Assembly (NCBI RefSeq): GCF_003173055.1
Contig: NZ_QGLF01000003.1
Span: 124,001 to 188,000 of the forward strand
Source of the DNA: Zavarzinia compransoris
Lineage (GTDB): Bacteria; Pseudomonadota; Alphaproteobacteria; Zavarziniales; Zavarziniaceae
DNA length: 64,000 bases
Reading direction: 5' to 3'
In this document: one piece after another, positions 1 through 7,714 of the stretch
How positions within the stretch are numbered: position 1 is the stretch's first letter
How the letters are laid out: each line of letters starts with the position of its first letter
The notes under the pieces: model-generated
The model's input: only the letters and a program-made list of their open reading frames with translations
What the model was told of the DNA's origin: nothing
The model's database searches: none
Made by a program: the position numbers and the translations under genes

Positions 1-144
1 CGCAGCGGCTATCGCTTCGTCGCTTCCGATCCGCGGTTCCGCCTGCTCGACGGCAGCCAGTTCCGCCGCCTGCACCAGATCGAGGCCGCGGCCCGCAACC
101 TGGTGAAAGCCCATCTCCCGTTCCGGCGCTTCCGCGCCGCATGA
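1..144 (+). CDS. C-terminal end of an unidentified protein (truncated by window edge)
   Basis: The first 47 codons are open in frame 1 and end with TGA at 142-144. The visible tail is arginine-rich and ends FRRFRAA. The segment NLVKAHLPFRR precedes a plausible terminator 80 bases downstream, so I read this as the true 3' end of a gene that starts outside the window. Codon use fits the GC-rich neighbours. I do not recognise the family from this piece. Confidence 0.6.
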   Translation, partial: RSGYRFVASDPRFRLLDGSQFRRLHQIEAAARNLVKAHLPFRRFRAA

Positions 145-223
145 CGCTCTTCCCGGTCCCACGGTCGGGGCCGGGCAGGGTTCCTCCCCGTCGGGTGCGA
201 TTCATCCCCCATCCGGCGACTTC

Positions 224-255
224 GGGCGGCAGCGGCAACTGCCGCCCGTTTTTTT
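224..255 (+). terminator. Rho-independent terminator
   Basis: A 9-bp perfect stem (GGGCGGCAG / CTGCCGCCC, 224-232 and 239-247) with a 6-base loop is followed by G and seven T (249-255). It lies 80 bases downstream of the truncated plus-strand gene and so ends that transcript. It is close to the end of the minus-strand gene at 267, but the T run favours plus-strand use. Confidence 0.85.
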
Positions 256-266
256 CGAATCGGCGG

Positions 267-653
267 TCAGGCAGCGCGTCCCGGGCGGAAGGGGTTGATG
301 CCCTCGCGCCGGAGCATGGCCCAGGTCCAGAGCGCGCCGAGGAAATCCGGCACCACGAACAGAATGTAGAGCGGCCGCATGCCGAAGACGAGGATCAGCG
401 CAAGGAAGACCGGCACGATGGCGATCCGCATCTGCACCGACCAGCAGAAGAAGGCGGTGACCCCGGTCCGCGCCAGGTTGAAATAGTAGTAGCCGACGAT
501 CAGCACCACGACGCCGAGGAAGCGGATCCAGTCCGTCCCCTCGTTCGGAAAGCCCAGGACCTCGAGGATCAGGGCGGGGGCCAGCACCATGGGCACCCCG
601 GCGGCCAGGATATAGAGCGAGAACCACAGCATGCTGCGCGCGGCGGCGGTCAT
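267..653 (-). CDS. Small integral membrane protein, unknown function
   Basis: The protein has 128 residues with about four hydrophobic segments, roughly residues 8-28, 40-60, 72-92 and 96-115. It ends with a basic tail. I chose the ATG at 651-653 because the purine-rich AGGAG sits just upstream of it, and the open frame further upstream lies inside the next gene. It is 11 bases downstream of the steroid-reductase-like gene on the same strand, so the two are probably one operon. I see no catalytic motif. It may be an accessory membrane subunit, but the function is unknown. Confidence 0.75.
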   Translation of the reverse strand: MTAAARSMLWFSLYILAAGVPMVLAPALILEVLGFPNEGTDWIRFLGVVVLIVGYYYFNLARTGVTAFFCWSVQMRIAIVPVFLALILVFGMRPLYILFVVPDFLGALWTWAMLRREGINPFRPGRAA

Positions 654-664
654 CTTGCCTCTCC

Positions 665-1429
665 TTACAGAAGGCCGGGGATCACCGCCCGGCGCGATTT
701 CGGATAATCGGGAAATTCCCGCCGGTACCAGCGGTGATGGGCGACGGCACGCGGCATCAGGTTGGCCATGGTGAACAGCAGGAAGACCAGCCCGGCCCAG
801 GTCCAGCACATCAGGGCGAACCCGGCCCAGAACACGATCTCGCCGAAATAATTGGCGGCGGAGACATAGCGGAACGCCCCGCCCCGGGGCACCCGATAGC
901 CGGTGAAGCCGTCGGCGCGGAGCTTGATCAGGATCGAATCGGCCTGGAAATTCACCAGCCAGCCGATGACGGCGACGACGAGCCCGGCCAGGAAGCGCGG
1001 ATCGGCAAACCAGTCCGCCGACATCAGATGGCCGGCATGGCCGACGTCATAGGCATTGGCGAAGCCGTTCAGCAGGTTGAAGCTGAACCCCATGACCACG
1101 GCGATCAGCGGAAAGCGCCGGTGGCGGTCGCGCATGCGCAGGGGATAGATCAGGCCCCGATAGGTATAATGGGCCTGCCACAGGCAGAAGATGAACAGCA
1201 TCGGCGCCGCGGGCCCCGCCGCCGGCGGCGCCAGCAGCCAGAAGGTGAGGGCGAAGGCGAACCATTGCGGGCTTTCGAACAGCAGCCAGGCGGGCAGGGC
1301 CGGCATGGTGCCGCGCTGGGCCTCCGTCATATGCCGGCCATAGGGGCCGGCCTGGCGCAAGGTGGTGGCCAAGGTCCCAAGGCCCATGAGCAGAATAAGC
1401 CCCAAGGCATAGAGATAGGCTGTTCCCAT
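665..1429 (-). CDS. 3-oxo-5-alpha-steroid 4-dehydrogenase / DUF1295-type membrane reductase
   Basis: This is a 254-residue polytopic membrane protein with six or more hydrophobic segments. The C-terminal third carries the family hallmark: an FRYVSAANYFGEI segment with conserved Asn, Gly and Glu, followed by a Trp-rich helix and a basic HHRWY...FPDYP tail. This region binds NADPH in 5-alpha-reductases and related isoprenylcysteine or phospholipid methyltransferase-like folds. The substrate is presumably a steroid-like or long-chain enone lipid and cannot be fixed from sequence. A GGGAGCG ribosome site precedes the ATG. It is divergent from a TetR gene and co-directional with a small membrane protein, suggesting TetR-controlled expression. 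Confidence 0.8.
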   Translation of the reverse strand: MGTAYLYALGLILLMGLGTLATTLRQAGPYGRHMTEAQRGTMPALPAWLLFESPQWFAFALTFWLLAPPAAGPAAPMLFIFCLWQAHYTYRGLIYPLRMRDRHRRFPLIAVVMGFSFNLLNGFANAYDVGHAGHLMSADWFADPRFLAGLVVAVIGWLVNFQADSILIKLRADGFTGYRVPRGGAFRYVSAANYFGEIVFWAGFALMCWTWAGLVFLLFTMANLMPRAVAHHRWYRREFPDYPKSRRAVIPGLL

Positions 1430-1463
1430 CCCGCTCCCTCCCCTTATAGTTTACAAATCAATG

Positions 1464-1473
1464 TTACATGTAA
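1464..1473. promoter_or_regulatory. Palindrome in the steroid-reductase / TetR divergent promoter
   Basis: TTACATGTAA is a perfect 10-bp palindrome in the 78-base AT-rich gap between two divergent genes. A half-similar TTTACAAAT lies just upstream. Its position suits an operator for the adjacent TetR protein. The same 10-mer core occurs in the mazE promoter at 15889-15898. Confidence 0.45.
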
Positions 1474-1507
1474 ATCTCGATCTTCACAATAATCAGATTT
1501 TGTGCAA

Positions 1508-2101
1508 ATGACGCTCAGCACCCGCGACCTCATCCTTCAGCACGCCGCCCAGTGCTTCGCCGCCGCCGGCCTTGCCGCCACCATGGGCGAGATCGCCCAG
1601 GCCGCCGGCGTGTCGCGCCGCACGCTGTACAATCATTTCCCGACCCGGGAGGCGGTGCTGGCGGCCCTGGTCGAACGGCAATCCCTGGCCTTTCTCGCCG
1701 GGCTGCGGGCGGCGGTGGCCATGGCCGGGGATTTTCCGGCCTTCCTGCTCGACTGCTGCTGCCATGTGATCCGGGAATCGCCCCGGGCGCCGCTGGCCTT
1801 GATGCATGTCGGCAACAGCGCGGGACAGGCGGCGACCCTGCTGCACTTCAGGTCGCCGCCGATCATCGAGGCCTGGCTGGGCTTCTTCCAGGGGCCCTAT
1901 GTCGAGGGGCTGCGCCTGGGCCAGATCGCCCCCGACATCACCTTGCCCGACCTTCTGGCCTGGTTCGGGCGGGTGGTCACGTCCTATCTCCAGGTACCGC
2001 CCGAAGCCCTGCCGTCGGAAACCCTGCTGGGGGCGGAAGAGGCGGCGGCCGTCCGCACCCAGATCGACCGCTTCTTCATCCGCGCGCTCCGGCCGGCCTG
2101 A
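1508..2101 (+). CDS. TetR/AcrR family transcriptional regulator
   Basis: The protein has 197 residues from the ATG at 1508; a GTG at 1502 is an alternative and adds two residues. The N-terminus has the TetR helix-turn-helix (about residues 6-52) with MGEIAQAAGVSRRTLYNHFP, the recognition-helix signature of the family. The C-terminal ligand-binding part is variable and gives no ligand. It is divergent from the steroid-reductase-like operon, with a palindrome between them, so it probably represses that operon and itself. There is no clear Shine-Dalgarno sequence, so the transcript may be leaderless or nearly so. Confidence 0.88.
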   Translation: MTLSTRDLILQHAAQCFAAAGLAATMGEIAQAAGVSRRTLYNHFPTREAVLAALVERQSLAFLAGLRAAVAMAGDFPAFLLDCCCHVIRESPRAPLALMHVGNSAGQAATLLHFRSPPIIEAWLGFFQGPYVEGLRLGQIAPDITLPDLLAWFGRVVTSYLQVPPEALPSETLLGAEEAAAVRTQIDRFFIRALRPA

Positions 2102-2147
2102 TTGCCGGCCTTGAAGTTTGTCCGCTTCAGTATGAAGCCGATAAACT

Positions 2148-2963
2148 CTAAGGGCAGTTACCCCCGCGCAGGGACAGGTTTTCGGCATTGCCGGCCACGA
2201 TGCGCTTGGCCCGCAGCACGGGCTGATCGGGCCCCGCGGTCAGCACCGGCTGCCCGGTGCTGCCGCCGACGCCGTAGCAGACCTCGGCCGCCGGGGAGAA
2301 ATGCAGGCAGAACCGACCGTCGCGCACGGCCCAGGTGCCCGCGGTCCGGCACTGGCCGACCTGCCGCACGGCCTGGCCGCCGGGGTCGTAATAGTCGATG
2401 AAATCCGCCTCGTTCGACTGCATGCCGTAGAGGGTCGTATCCTGGAGGATGTCCGGGGCGATCGCCCGGGCGACCCCCGGGCCAGCAGGCGCGGGGGAAA
2501 CAGACGCGGGGGAGACGGCGGCGGTGGCCGCACCGGCCACGCCTCCGGCAGGCAGGGGCACCATGCTGATGTTGACCACGCTGTCATACTTGTTGTCGGC
2601 GCCGCTGGCGGAATCGATGATCGACGACATGCCGAGGGTGAGAATGACATCGGCCGCGACATTGGCGGCAACCGCCGCCGTGGTGCCGGAATTGTTGATG
2701 AAGGTCGCCTCGTGGTAGCCCGCCTTGTTGCAGCGGACGACGATGTCGTGCTTGCTCTTGCGCACGGTCACGATGGCCGGGGTCGAGTCCACCCTGGCGA
2801 TGACCCCATTCTCCCGCTCCAGGACGCAGCTGGCGCCCGGGGGATTGGTATTGACCGTGATGTCCTGGTTGACACCCTCGAAGATCGCGGCGCAGCCCCC
2901 GATCGAAAGCGCCGCGACCATCAGCGCGGCGGCGCCGCGCGCTCCCGTCTTCCCGAAACCCAT
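2148..2963 (-). CDS. Outer-membrane-type lipoprotein, unknown function
   Basis: The protein has 271 residues. Its signal peptide ends in a lipobox (LSIGGC, Cys 24), so it should be lipid-anchored. Residues 30-75 contain an NTNPPGASC...V.V.KSKHDIVVRC.K.GY segment, resembling the PEGA-like beta domains of lipoproteins that carry GxxC and CxKxGY strands. A Pro/Ala-rich linker (about 145-180) leads to a C-terminal domain with several cysteines. The ATG at 2961-2963 is preceded by GGGAGGGG; an in-frame codon 21 bases upstream has a poorer site. It is separated from hslU by a hairpin and is probably its own unit. Confidence 0.78.
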   Translation of the reverse strand: MGFGKTGARGAAALMVAALSIGGCAAIFEGVNQDITVNTNPPGASCVLERENGVIARVDSTPAIVTVRKSKHDIVVRCNKAGYHEATFINNSGTTAAVAANVAADVILTLGMSSIIDSASGADNKYDSVVNISMVPLPAGGVAGAATAAVSPASVSPAPAGPGVARAIAPDILQDTTLYGMQSNEADFIDYYDPGGQAVRQVGQCRTAGTWAVRDGRFCLHFSPAAEVCYGVGGSTGQPVLTAGPDQPVLRAKRIVAGNAENLSLRGGNCP

Positions 2964-3032
2964 AACCCCTCCCGGCCTCAACACGGCATTGCCGAGTTAT
3001 TGCCGATTCTCATGGGGATTGTAATCTCGGAA

Positions 3033-3057
3033 ATGCGGCAACGCCTCATTGCCGCAT
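3033..3057 (-). terminator. Hairpin downstream of hslU
   Basis: A 9-bp perfect inverted repeat (ATGCGGCAA / TTGCCGCAT) with a 7-base loop lies 17 bases beyond the hslU stop codon. On the minus strand it is followed by a short TTTCC, so it is a weak intrinsic terminator or a 3'-end stabilising hairpin. Confidence 0.45.
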
Positions 3058-3073
3058 GCCGCGCCGGGGACGG

Positions 3074-4378
3074 CTACAGGATGAATTTGGAGAGATCGGT
3101 ATTGGCGGCCAGCGCCCCGACGCCCTTGGCCACATAGGCGGCATCGACGGTCAGGGTCTGGCCGGCCCGGTCGGAGGCGGTGAAGCTGATCTCGTCCAGC
3201 ACCCGTTCGAGGATCGTGTGCAGGCGCCGCGCCCCGATATTCTCGACCGTCGCATTGACCTCGGCGGCGACCTTGGCGATTTCGGCGATACCGTCGGGCG
3301 TGAAGTCCAGGGTCACCCCTTCCGTCGCCATTAGGGCGACATACTGGCGGATCAGGCTCGCTTCCGGCTCGGTCAGGATGCGCTCGAAATCCTCGCGGGC
3401 CAGGGCCTTCAATTCGACCCGGATGGGCAGGCGGCCCTGCAGTTCGGGCAGCAGGTCCGAGGGCTTGGCGATATGGAAGGCGCCCGAGGCGATGAACAGG
3501 ATATGGTCGGTCTTCACCGCGCCATGCTTGGTCGAGACCGTGGTCCCTTCGATCAGGGGCAGCAGGTCGCGCTGCACCCCCTCGCGCGAGACGTCGGCGC
3601 CCTGGCGTTCCGAGCGGGCGCAGATCTTGTCGATCTCGTCGATGAAGACGATGCCGGCGTTCTCGGTCACCCTGATCGCTTCCCGGGTCACGCTTTCCTG
3701 GTCCAGCAGCTTGTCCGATTCCTCGGCCAGCAGGGTGGCGTGGCTGTCGCGCACCGAAATGCGCTTGGCCTTGGTGCGCTGGCCGAACGCCTTGCCGAAC
3801 ATGTCGCCGAGGTTGAGCACGCCGGCGCCGCCCGGCATGCCCGGAATATCCATATTGCCCAGGGGATTGGCATTGTCGGCGACCTGGACCTCGATCTCCT
3901 TGTCGTCCAGCTCCCCGGTGCGCAGCTTGGCCCGGAATTTCTCCCGCGTGTCCTTCGATGCGGTCTCGCCGACCAGGGCGTCCAGCACCCGGTTCTCGGC
4001 GTTGAGTTCCGCCTTGGCGCGGACCTCGCGGCGCAGCTTTTCCCGGGTCTGGACGATCGCGGCTTCGAGCAGGTCGCGCACGATCTGCTCGACGTCGCGG
4101 CCGACATAGCCGACCTCGGTGAATTTGGTCGCCTCGACCTTCAGGAAGGGGGCATTGGCCAGTTTCGCCAGGCGGCGGGAAATCTCGGTCTTGCCGACGC
4201 CGGTCGGCCCGATCATCAGGATGTTCTTCGGCAGGACCTCGTCGCGCAGGTCGTCGGGCAATTGCTGGCGGCGCCAGCGGTTGCGCAGCGCGATGGCGAC
4301 GGCGCGCTTCGCCTCCGCCTGGCCGACGATGTGGCGGTCGAGTTCGGAAACGATTTCGCGCGGGGAAAATTCGCTCAT
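3074..4378 (-). CDS. hslU: ATP-dependent protease ATPase subunit HslU
   Basis: The protein has 434 residues, the usual HslU length. It is the AAA+ unfoldase of the HslVU protease and feeds unfolded proteins into HslV. The Walker A motif is GPTGVGKTE (about 58-66) and the Walker B is IVFIDEID (about 244-251). The I-domain insertion lies between them (about 110-230). The sensor/arginine region is followed by the terminal ...LSKFIL, matching the C-terminal tail that docks into HslV and activates it. Only 2 bases separate it from the hslV stop, so the two are translationally linked. The order hslV-hslU is the standard one. Confidence 0.97.
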   Translation of the reverse strand: MSEFSPREIVSELDRHIVGQAEAKRAVAIALRNRWRRQQLPDDLRDEVLPKNILMIGPTGVGKTEISRRLAKLANAPFLKVEATKFTEVGYVGRDVEQIVRDLLEAAIVQTREKLRREVRAKAELNAENRVLDALVGETASKDTREKFRAKLRTGELDDKEIEVQVADNANPLGNMDIPGMPGGAGVLNLGDMFGKAFGQRTKAKRISVRDSHATLLAEESDKLLDQESVTREAIRVTENAGIVFIDEIDKICARSERQGADVSREGVQRDLLPLIEGTTVSTKHGAVKTDHILFIASGAFHIAKPSDLLPELQGRLPIRVELKALAREDFERILTEPEASLIRQYVALMATEGVTLDFTPDGIAEIAKVAAEVNATVENIGARRLHTILERVLDEISFTASDRAGQTLTVDAAYVAKGVGALAANTDLSKFIL

Positions 4379-4380
4379 GA

Positions 4381-4923
4381 TCAGATGACTTCGACGGTGA
4401 GATTGCGGTTGGTATAGACGCAGATATCGGCGGCGATCTCCAGCGACCGGCGGGCGATCACCTCGGCGTCTTCTTCGTAAGGCAGCAGGGCGCGGGCGGC
4501 GGAGAGGGCGAAATTCCCGCCCGAGCCGATGGCGGTGACGCCGTCCTCGGGCTCCAGCACGTCGCCGTTGCCGGTCAGCACCAGGATGGTCGAGGCGTCG
4601 GCGACGATCAGCATGGCCTCCAGCCGGCGCAGGTAACGGTCGGTGCGCCAGTCCTTGGCCAGTTCGACGCAGGCCCGCGTCAACTGGTCGGGAAAGCGTT
4701 CGAGCTTGGCTTCCAGGCGTTCGAACAGGGTGAAGGCATCGGCGGTGGCGCCGGCGAAACCGGCGATCACCTTGCCGTTGCCGATGCGCCGGACCTTCCG
4801 CGCATTGCCCTTGATCACGGTCGGGCCCAGGCTGACCTGGCCGTCGCCCGCGACCACCACCTTGCCGCCCTTGCGGATGCCGAGAATGGTGGTGCCGTGC
4901 CAGATGGGGGTCTGCTCGCTCAA
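4381..4923 (-). CDS. hslV: ATP-dependent protease peptidase subunit HslV
   Basis: The protein has 180 residues. It is the proteasome-like Thr protease ring of HslVU. The propeptide [10 protein letters not shown] is followed by [10 protein letters not shown], so cleavage exposes the catalytic Thr 11. The conserved GDGQVSLG loop and the Lys of the [10 protein letters not shown] region are present, as are the [14 protein letters not shown] helix and the [11 protein letters not shown] end. It is first in a two-gene operon with hslU. A sigma-32-like promoter is visible upstream, as expected for a heat-shock protease. Confidence 0.97.
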   Translation of the reverse strand: MSEQTPIWHGTTILGIRKGGKVVVAGDGQVSLGPTVIKGNARKVRRIGNGKVIAGFAGATADAFTLFERLEAKLERFPDQLTRACVELAKDWRTDRYLRRLEAMLIVADASTILVLTGNGDVLEPEDGVTAIGSGGNFALSAARALLPYEEDAEVIARRSLEIAADICVYTNRNLTVEVI

Positions 4924-4956
4924 CGAAACGATCCTCGCGTTTAATCGGTGGTCCTT

Positions 4957-4984
4957 ATGTAGCGATCGCGGCTGCCATCACAAG
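4957..4984 (-). promoter_or_regulatory. Predicted sigma-32 (RpoH) promoter of hslVU
   Basis: On the minus strand CTTG (4984-4981) is followed after 18 bases by CTACAT (4962-4957), about 33 bases before the hslV ATG. Alphaproteobacterial RpoH promoters use CTTG plus a CTATAT-like -10 at 17-18 bases. The match and the gene type agree, but the site is predicted only. Confidence 0.5.
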
Positions 4985-5010
4985 CGCCGATCTGGCACAG
5001 TCCCCCGATC

Positions 5011-5565
5011 ATGCTGACGGAAATCACGGCCGGGCCCCAGGGGCCCTTCATCCAACTCGCCTATGCGACGGCGGAGAATATCACCGGCGTGCCGATCTAC
5101 GGCCGCGCCGCCTGCTATCTGCACCCCGAGGCGGCGGCGGCTTTTTCGCGGGCCCGGGCTGCCGCGCGGGCCATCGGCCTCGACCTTCTCGTCTTCGATG
5201 CCTTCCGCCCGACCGAGGCGCAGTGGAAACTGTGGGACGCCCTGCCGGACCCCACTTTCATCGCCGATCCGCGCCTCGGCTCCACCCATGGGCGCGGCAT
5301 CGCCGTCGACCTCACCCTGGCCCTGCCGGACGGCACCCCCCTCGACATGGGCACGGGCTTCGACGAGATGACGGTCTTGTCCTACCACGCCGCCGCCGTC
5401 CCGCCCGAGGCGCGGCGCAACCGCCTGCTGCTGCTGGGCGTGATGGTCGAGGCGGGATTCGTGCATAATGAATATGAATGGTGGCACTACAATCTGCCGG
5501 ACCCGGACACTTATCCGCTGCTGTCGGACGCTGCCGCCGGCACGGGCTTGATGCCCAAGCCCTGA
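5011..5565 (+). CDS. ddpX: D-alanyl-D-alanine dipeptidase, VanX/DdpX family
   Basis: The protein has 184 residues, slightly shorter than VanX or DdpX. It is a zinc enzyme that splits D-Ala-D-Ala. The metal motif SxHxxGxAxD is seen as STHGRGIAVD (about 94-103), and the second motif EWWH (about 151-154) supplies the general base Glu and the third ligand. The substrate-positioning Arg is in FDAFRP (about 66-71). No van ligase or dehydrogenase is nearby, so a role in D-Ala-D-Ala recycling is more likely than vancomycin resistance. No signal peptide is seen, so it is cytoplasmic. It is divergent from hslV. Confidence 0.9.
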   Translation: MLTEITAGPQGPFIQLAYATAENITGVPIYGRAACYLHPEAAAAFSRARAAARAIGLDLLVFDAFRPTEAQWKLWDALPDPTFIADPRLGSTHGRGIAVDLTLALPDGTPLDMGTGFDEMTVLSYHAAAVPPEARRNRLLLLGVMVEAGFVHNEYEWWHYNLPDPDTYPLLSDAAAGTGLMPKP

Positions 5566-5615
5566 CCGACCAGATAACGGAAAACCAGATACCGGAAAAA
5601 AACGGGGAGAGACGG

Positions 5616-6017
5616 ATGAGAACGAACCTGGGTGCGGCCCTGCTGGGCACGGCCCTGCTGATCGCCGGCGCCGCCCGGGCGGAGGAGACGCCGCCGCGCG
5701 AGATCGTCACCGGCGCCGATTTCCGCGACATCTGCGGCGCCGCCGGCAAGGCGCTGTCCAATCCGCCGGGCGAGGGCAGCCGGGCGGCGGCGCGGCGCTG
5801 CAAGGACTACATGAAGAATTTCTTCCAGCTGGAGGCGGCCCGGCCGCTGGTCCCCAACGATCAGGTCATGTGCATCAACGGCAGCCTGAAATGGCAGGAG
5901 ATCGCGGACACCGTGCTGGACTGGGGCAGCAACCGGGCCGAATTCGACGGCCAGTCGGCGGATGTCCTGATGCGCGCGGCGATGCGCGCCCGCCATCCCT
6001 GCCCCGGCGGGACCTGA
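5616..6017 (+). CDS. Secreted Rap1a/Tai-like protein
   Basis: The protein has 133 residues with a signal peptide (about 1-22, ending AARA). Four cysteines (40, 62, 86, 129) follow the spacing of the Rap1a/Tai immunity-protein domain: TGADFRDIC, then RRCKDYM, then MCIN, then HPCP at the end. In the known cases these periplasmic proteins neutralise type VI amidase effectors, but many family members are orphans. No amidase or T6SS gene is in this window, so an immunity role is not established. An AACGGGGAGAGACGG ribosome site precedes the ATG at 5616. It is 4 bases upstream of the next gene, so co-transcription is likely. Confidence 0.7.
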   Translation: MRTNLGAALLGTALLIAGAARAEETPPREIVTGADFRDICGAAGKALSNPPGEGSRAAARRCKDYMKNFFQLEAARPLVPNDQVMCINGSLKWQEIADTVLDWGSNRAEFDGQSADVLMRAAMRARHPCPGGT

Positions 6018-6021
6018 GCCC

Positions 6022-6999
6022 ATGGCCGGCGCCCTGCTGCCCCTGTCGCAGGTGCCCCTATCACAAGCGGCGGCCGCCGGCATCGTCGATGCCGCGATCG
6101 ACGATTACATCGCGGGCTGCCGGCGCCGGATCCCCGGCTTCGTCGACCGCCATTTCTCGCTGAAGGGGTCGCTGGCCCTGCACCGCAACGCCATGGGCTG
6201 GGATCTGGCCCGGGCGCCCGCCAACCTGCTGCTGGCGGTGCCCCACCTCGGCATCAAGGCGGCCGGCCTCGGTCTCGGCCGGCTGGGGGCGAAGACCGCG
6301 GGTGCCCGCCTGTCCGGCCTCGACCTGATCCGCCGGACCCGGGTGGCGGCGGCCGTGGGCGGCCTGATCGAACGCGATCTCCTGCATCTGGCCCCCGACG
6401 CGGACGGGGCGGACGGCATGGCCCGGGCGCTGGGCGCCGATCCAATGGTCGATGCCGCCCTGCGCACCCTGGCCCTGGCGCGCGAGCGGCGCCTGCACGA
6501 TCCCGATTTCCGCGCCGCCCTGGATACGGCCCTGGCCCGCTATGTCGAGACCCGGGTCGCGGCATCGGAAGTGGCGACGGCGCTGGCCAGTCTCGGCATC
6601 GGCGCCGTCGCCTTCAAGCAGGTGACGCCCGGCCTCCTCTCCCTCGGGCCGATGCTGGCCGGGGCGCTGGCCCAGTCGGCGGCGATCTCGACCTTTCCGC
6701 TCGGCGCCGGCCTTGGCGGCCTGTGGCATTCCTGGTTCCCGGCCAGTGCCGGGCCGGCCCTGGTCGCCGGCGTCACCGGCGGGTTGTTCCTGGGGGTTGC
6801 CGTGCTCAGCGCCTTTTCCGGCCTCGTCACCGATCCGGCGCAACGGGCGCTGGGCCTGCACCAGCGCCGCCTGAACAAGCTGGTCGACGGCATCGAGCAC
6901 GCCCTGCGCCGGGGCGAGGGGCTGGCCTTCAACCCCCGCGACCATTACATCGCCCGCCTGATCGACCTGATCGACATCGCCCGGCTGGCGGCGTCCTGA
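6022..6999 (+). CDS. Unknown 325-residue protein with C-terminal membrane segments
   Basis: I do not recognise the family with certainty. The N-terminal half is helical and basic, with IVDAAIDDYIAGCRRRIPGF (about 21-40) and a FVDRHFSLKG segment. Long hydrophobic Gly/Ala-rich stretches occur at about 195-240 and 248-285, consistent with two or three membrane helices. The tail HQRRLNKLVDGIEHALR...YIARLIDLIDI is amphipathic. It follows the Rap1a/Tai-like gene by 4 bases, and the pair looks like an operon. It may be a DUF6635-type protein; a domain search would decide. Confidence 0.7.
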   Translation: MAGALLPLSQVPLSQAAAAGIVDAAIDDYIAGCRRRIPGFVDRHFSLKGSLALHRNAMGWDLARAPANLLLAVPHLGIKAAGLGLGRLGAKTAGARLSGLDLIRRTRVAAAVGGLIERDLLHLAPDADGADGMARALGADPMVDAALRTLALARERRLHDPDFRAALDTALARYVETRVAASEVATALASLGIGAVAFKQVTPGLLSLGPMLAGALAQSAAISTFPLGAGLGGLWHSWFPASAGPALVAGVTGGLFLGVAVLSAFSGLVTDPAQRALGLHQRRLNKLVDGIEHALRRGEGLAFNPRDHYIARLIDLIDIARLAAS

Positions 7000-7039
7000 C
7001 GGCAATGCCGCCGTCCCCGAAGCCATCGCCCGGGGACTT

Positions 7040-7645
7040 TCAGCCTCTGCCCGACAGGAACTCCTCCCGGTCGCAGTTTTCGGGATCGGAAAAGCACCGC
7101 GGCGTACAGAACCAGAATTTATCCAGATTATTCTGCCCTAGCTGGATCGAGGCGAAAATCGCATAGATCCTTTGATAGATGCGGGTTTCCTCAAAGAAGT
7201 AAATTTTGCTGACGGGTATACTCAGTGCTTTAGAATCCTCGCGGTCTAGTCCCCATGCAACGGCGATGAAACTTGCAAAGTAGGTGAATTTCCAATCCTC
7301 ATCGATATTATTTTCATTCATCGGGAAACAATAAAACATCCTGAACTCTTGGATGAATTTCCGATAAAAGACATTTCCTAAAGCGATGCGCAGCAATTCA
7401 TCGGCGCGTTCGAGTGTTTCCGGAATTTCATATCCGGTCGGCGACGCTTCATCGACGATCATGGTCACCATGAAGGGGGAATCGAGGGGCCGTATCTGTT
7501 CCTGAGTAAGGGGAACGAGACCGCTAAGGTGCTCGGCCTTCGCCGGCGGCACCGCGACGACACGCTCCTCATTGGCGCAAGCCGCCAGGATCAGCAGCAA
7601 CCCAGCCCACAACCCGGCGGCGCCCCCAAAAAGACGGCTTCGCAT
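7040..7645 (-). CDS. AT-rich lipoprotein, unknown, probably acquired
   Basis: The protein has 201 residues with a clear lipoprotein signal, LLILAAC (Cys 23). The mature part is rich in aromatic residues (FYRKFIQEFRMFYCFP, YFASF, FWFCTPRCF) with a small Cys cluster near the end. The ATG at 7643-7645 has an AGGGGAAAG site; the open frame extends further upstream without one. Bases 7080-7480 are visibly AT-richer than anything around them and use codons such as ATT, AAA and TTA, which suggests recent transfer. I see no similarity I can name. Confidence 0.72.
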   Translation of the reverse strand: MRSRLFGGAAGLWAGLLLILAACANEERVVAVPPAKAEHLSGLVPLTQEQIRPLDSPFMVTMIVDEASPTGYEIPETLERADELLRIALGNVFYRKFIQEFRMFYCFPMNENNIDEDWKFTYFASFIAVAWGLDREDSKALSIPVSKIYFFEETRIYQRIYAIFASIQLGQNNLDKFWFCTPRCFSDPENCDREEFLSGRG

Positions 7646-7714
7646 TTCTTTCCCCTGGTATCGAAGGGGAAGTTTCTCGCAGGTCGCGAACCCGGGCAAG
7701 CCCGGGATGGCGAA

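Noticed and set aside
5011-5565. Vancomycin-resistance cluster
   Set aside because: Only the dipeptidase is present; no VanH or VanA ligase or VanRS pair is nearby.
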